From: Bacteroidota bacterium
GTDB lineage: Bacteria; Bacteroidota; Ignavibacteria; Tepidaquicellales; Tepidaquicellaceae
Length of the DNA: 44,521 nucleotides
Assembly: GCA_018266845.1 (NCBI GenBank)
Contig: JAFDZO010000035.1
Coordinates: 1-44,521, forward strand
Direction of reading: 5' to 3'
The position numbers and the translations under genes are program-made. Positions 41,851-44,521 of the stretch are shown one piece after another. Numbering within the stretch: position 1 is the stretch's first letter; each line of letters begins with the position of its first letter. The notes beneath the pieces are model-generated. The model saw nothing but the letters and a program-made list of their open reading frames with translations, ran no database searches and had not been told where the DNA came from.

Positions 41851-43602
41851 TTATGATTCCTGTATTTCTTCTTCGAGTAATTGTTTTTGATAAATGTCGT
41901 AATAAATTCCGCCTAAGCTGATTAGCTCGTTATGAGTGCCTTGCTCTTTTATAACCGAACCGGACAGTACAATAATGTTGTTTGCGTTTTTTATAGATGA
42001 TATTCTATGGGAAATAATTATACTTGTCCTGTTTCTCATTACCTGCTTAAGCTCGTTCAATATTTCTTCTTCTGTGTGAGTATCAACTGCCGAAAGCGAA
42101 TCATCTAAAATTAATATTTTGGGATTTTTATAAATTGCCCTTGCGATAGAAGTCCTTTGTTTTTGTCCTCCCGAAAGCGTAATGCCTCTTTCCCCTACAA
42201 CTGTTTGAAATTTCTCCGGGAAAGAACAGACATCTTTATAGAGAGAGGATGATTTTGCCGATTCGATTACTTTATCATAATCGAGATAATCTTTTGAATA
42301 GGAAATATTTTTTTCAATAGTGGTTGAAAACAAAAATGATTCCTGCGGAACAACGCCAATGGATTCCCGAAGCGTATTTAGCGGAATTTTTTTGATTGGG
42401 ATTCCGTCAATTAAAATTTCCCCTTCTGAAATATCGTAAATTCTGGAGAGAAGATTTATCAGTGTTGTTTTCCCGCTTCCGGTATGCCCGATGATTCCGA
42501 GCGTTGTGCCTTTGCTGATTTTCAAATTAATATTTTTCAATACAGAGGCATGCCCGGCGGGATATTTGAACGAAACGTTTTTAAACTCCACTTCGCCCTC
42601 TATATTTTCTGCTGCAATGTTGAAGTCGGTTTGTTTGTTATCAGAGATTTCGGGTTTGAGCTTCATAATGTTCATCAGTCTTTCCATAGAAGGCGCAGCT
42701 CTTTGCGTGAGATTGATAATCCATCCGAATGCAATCATGGGCCAAGTGAGAAGCCCCAAGTAAATCAAAAATGTTGACATGTTCCCAAGCGTCAGCCTGT
42801 TATTGATTATTTCAATTCCACCGAAGTAAATAACCAGCACCAATGATACGCCCGTCAGCAGATACATCATGGGAAATGAGAAGGATTGAACTTTTGCCAG
42901 CGAAAGATTTTTCCTGAAGTAATCTCTTGATATATTTTGAAACTCTGCAATCTCGCCCGCCTCTCTTGCATACGATTTGACAACTCTTATTCCCGAAATA
43001 TTTTCCTGCGCTTTAGATGTGAGGTCAGAAAAAGATTCCTTCACTTTTAAAGAGCGCGAGTGAGTCATCCTTCCTACTTTATAAACGATGAAGCTTATAA
43101 ACGGCAGGGGGGAAAGCGCAACAAGCGCAAGGAACGGGTTTATATAAAACATGATTGAAACCGTAAGCAGCGTTCTGTAGAAGGTTTGGATTGTGTACAT
43201 AATTCCCGGACCGACAAATTCCCTGATTGCATTGATGTCATTTGTCGCAAGCGCCATAATGCTGCCGGTGGAGTTTTTGTTAAAAAAATCTTTCGGCATA
43301 TTTACAATGTGGCTGAAAAAATCATGGCGCAGGTCGTTTTCTATTTCTCTTGAAACTACAATTATATTCTGCCTTACTAAGAAAAGGAAAAAGCCTCCTG
43401 TTAAAGTCGAGGCGATTGCAGTCAGTGAATAAAAAATAATTTTGGAATAAGTTACGCCTGTTCTTAGCGCATCAATCCCGTTGCCTACAATTAAGGGAAA
43501 CATCGAACTGAAAGAAATAGAAAGGATTATAAAGATAAAACCTAACAAGAGTTTCTTTCTGTATTTTTTAACGTAGGGGAGTAAATTTAAGAGTGATTTC
43601 AT
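41851..43602 (-). CDS. ABC exporter half-transporter, subunit with degenerate Walker B
   Basis: 583 residues. Six membrane helices (about 15-310), then the ATP-binding domain. Walker A: GHTGSGKTT; Q-loop: VVPQESFLF; signature: LSGGQKQRTSIARAI (canonical); Walker B: ILILDDSLSAVD, where the catalytic Glu is Asp; H-loop: IISHRISSI. The Glu-to-Asp change is the mark of the non-hydrolysing subunit in heterodimeric exporters. It is the promoter-proximal gene of the pair. The complex would have one working and one degenerate ATP site. The upstream gene (43659 on) is on the same strand, 56 bases away, and may belong to the same transcript. Confidence 0.93.
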   Translation of the reverse strand: MKSLLNLLPYVKKYRKKLLLGFIFIILSISFSSMFPLIVGNGIDALRTGVTYSKIIFYSLTAIASTLTGGFFLFLVRQNIIVVSREIENDLRHDFFSHIVNMPKDFFNKNSTGSIMALATNDINAIREFVGPGIMYTIQTFYRTLLTVSIMFYINPFLALVALSPLPFISFIVYKVGRMTHSRSLKVKESFSDLTSKAQENISGIRVVKSYAREAGEIAEFQNISRDYFRKNLSLAKVQSFSFPMMYLLTGVSLVLVIYFGGIEIINNRLTLGNMSTFLIYLGLLTWPMIAFGWIINLTQRAAPSMERLMNIMKLKPEISDNKQTDFNIAAENIEGEVEFKNVSFKYPAGHASVLKNINLKISKGTTLGIIGHTGSGKTTLINLLSRIYDISEGEILIDGIPIKKIPLNTLRESIGVVPQESFLFSTTIEKNISYSKDYLDYDKVIESAKSSSLYKDVCSFPEKFQTVVGERGITLSGGQKQRTSIARAIYKNPKILILDDSLSAVDTHTEEEILNELKQVMRNRTSIIISHRISSIKNANNIIVLSGSVIKEQGTHNELISLGGIYYDIYQKQLLEEEIQES

Positions 43603-43658
43603 ATGGACTCACAAAAATACAACAAAAAAAATATGTAAATAAGTCCAAAAGAAAAACT

Positions 43659-44521
43659 TTAAGACAAGTTGTTTCGCTTGCGCAGGAACCACTCCAGACA
43701 AAGGAAAAAAATCACAAGCGATAAAAAGTAAGGATTGAACTTTAAGTTAAAATCTTTGCGCGCGCCGGATACGTATGTTTTTGAATTTGAAACGGAATCG
43801 AGATAGCTTTGTATCTGCGATTTTGAATATCCCGTCAAATTTCTTCCTCCGGTGGATGCAGCAAGTTCTGAGAGCAGCGTTTTATCCGAATTAGTTTTTT
43901 TAAACTCCAGATTATTTTCACCGGCAAGTAGCCTTTGGGGAGAAGCGTCAACTAAACTGCCCGCTGAATAAAGCCCGGCAGTCAGCTTGTAGTCTCCTTC
44001 ATTTTGCGGAGTGAACACTCCTTCAAAGTATTCGGAATTTATTTTTTTTAATTCTATTTCATTGTTAAAACTTCCTGACGAGATTGTTACTTTAACGGAG
44101 GGCGAATTTATTTCTGAAGCATTTTTAATGCGCGCTCTCAAAATAACATCATCGTTTGCGGAGGAAACATTTTTTGAAAGCTCAAAATCCAAAATCTTCT
44201 TTTTATCTTTAGATGAAATTGAAAAAATTGAAGATGAAATAATTTTGCTTAAAACGGAAGTAAAGTCATTTTGTTTATTCAGCCGCAGCTTATAAAACCC
44301 ATGAAACAAAAATGCTGCAGAGCTTTTCTTTTCAGAATTCAAAATTATTGCAGCCGGCTGGGAATTTTTTGAGCTTATTAAAAAACTTTCCGCTCCGGGT
44401 TTAACGGAATATGAGTTTAAGTTTATAAAAATAGAAGGCGCAGAATTTATTAGCTTGAAGTCAGAGCTTTTTGTGAATTCAGAGCCTGAGTTTTGAATGA
44501 GCTTTAATTGAGATTCGGCTT
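43659..44521 (-). CDS. Membrane-anchored protein, C-terminal part (N-terminus outside window)
   Basis: Partial: about 287 residues are open to the window edge with no stop. A TTG at 44342 is only an internal codon, since the frame continues as AESQLKLIQNSGSEFTKSS and so on. A beta-rich extracytoplasmic region (DVILRARIKNASEINSPSVK, FNNEIELKKINSEYFEGVFT, EGDYKLTAGLYSAGSLVD) is followed by one C-terminal membrane helix (PYFLSLVIFFLCLEWFLRKR). This layout resembles the end of large VWA/glutamine-amidotransferase-like membrane proteins common in Bacteroidota. The family is a guess without the N-terminal part. Confidence 0.7.
   Translation of the reverse strand, partial: AESQLKLIQNSGSEFTKSSDFKLINSAPSIFINLNSYSVKPGAESFLISSKNSQPAAIILNSEKKSSAAFLFHGFYKLRLNKQNDFTSVLSKIISSSIFSISSKDKKKILDFELSKNVSSANDDVILRARIKNASEINSPSVKVTISSGSFNNEIELKKINSEYFEGVFTPQNEGDYKLTAGLYSAGSLVDASPQRLLAGENNLEFKKTNSDKTLLSELAASTGGRNLTGYSKSQIQSYLDSVSNSKTYVSGARKDFNLKFNPYFLSLVIFFLCLEWFLRKRNNLS

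Noticed and set aside
44342-44342. TTG at 44342 as the start of the last gene
   Set aside because: The frame stays open to the window edge with protein-like sequence, so the true start lies outside the window.

Overview
The window is a low-GC bacterial chromosome segment with compact, mostly operonic genes. Six complete proteins end in a type IX secretion (T9SS) sorting domain of the 'NYPNPFNP...GVYFY' type, and a seventh is cut by the left edge. These domains, the surface beta-propeller proteins, and TTG/GTG starts behind good AAGGAG sites suggest the FCB group, most likely Ignavibacteria or a close Bacteroidota/Ignavibacteriota relative. The lineage is an inference from protein style, not from a marker gene.

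Layout. 1-5662: two tandem, minus-strand paralogous secreted Asp-box (sialidase-like propeller) proteins whose C-termini differ. 5826-9422: operon proS-maf-flippase-like membrane protein; proS has an unusual C-terminal extension of about 105 residues. 9719-10901: a DUF2231-type membrane protein and an SDR oxidoreductase, convergent. 10902-13165: a repeat-rich spacer, the large subunit of methylmalonyl-CoA mutase and a small lipoprotein. 13267-15685: fatty-acid synthesis operon fabD - DUF3109 cysteine-cluster protein - fabG. 15878-16455: a VapBC-like toxin-antitoxin pair. 16607-18565: acetyl-CoA synthetase. 18721-20728: a lipoprotein, a cluster of palindromic repeats joined to a DUF559 endonuclease-like gene, and an SRPBCC protein. 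20848-22428: SbtA-type bicarbonate permease and SbtB-type PII-like protein, separated by a structured 315-base spacer. 22698-32008: surface/secretion region with four T9SS cargo proteins, a secreted Cu/Zn superoxide dismutase and an ECF-like sigma factor with a cysteine motif and C-terminal extension. 32247-36333: thiolase, a four-helix-bundle gene bounded by inverted repeats, then pgsA-pgpA-cinA. 36511-38484: another T9SS Asp-box protein. 38541-44521: rRNA/tRNA methyltransferase-rdgB pair, a heterodimeric ABC exporter with one degenerate ATP site, and the C-terminal part of a membrane-anchored protein.

Working together: proS/maf, fabD/fabG, pgsA/pgpA and cinA/rdgB are housekeeping (translation, lipid synthesis, nucleotide-pool cleaning). 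Acs, mutase, thiolase and SbtAB point to acyl-CoA/propionate-type metabolism with bicarbonate supply, but they are not one operon. The accessory content is the T9SS cargo and the small repeat-bounded cassettes.

The most interesting signals are two unrelated small-protein genes built into palindromic or inverted-repeat cassettes. One is DUF559 with a five-hairpin element that also occurs alone 8.6 kb away. The other is a four-helix-bundle protein with about 34-base inverted repeats that sit exactly in the gap between two genes. Both could be poorly described mobile elements.
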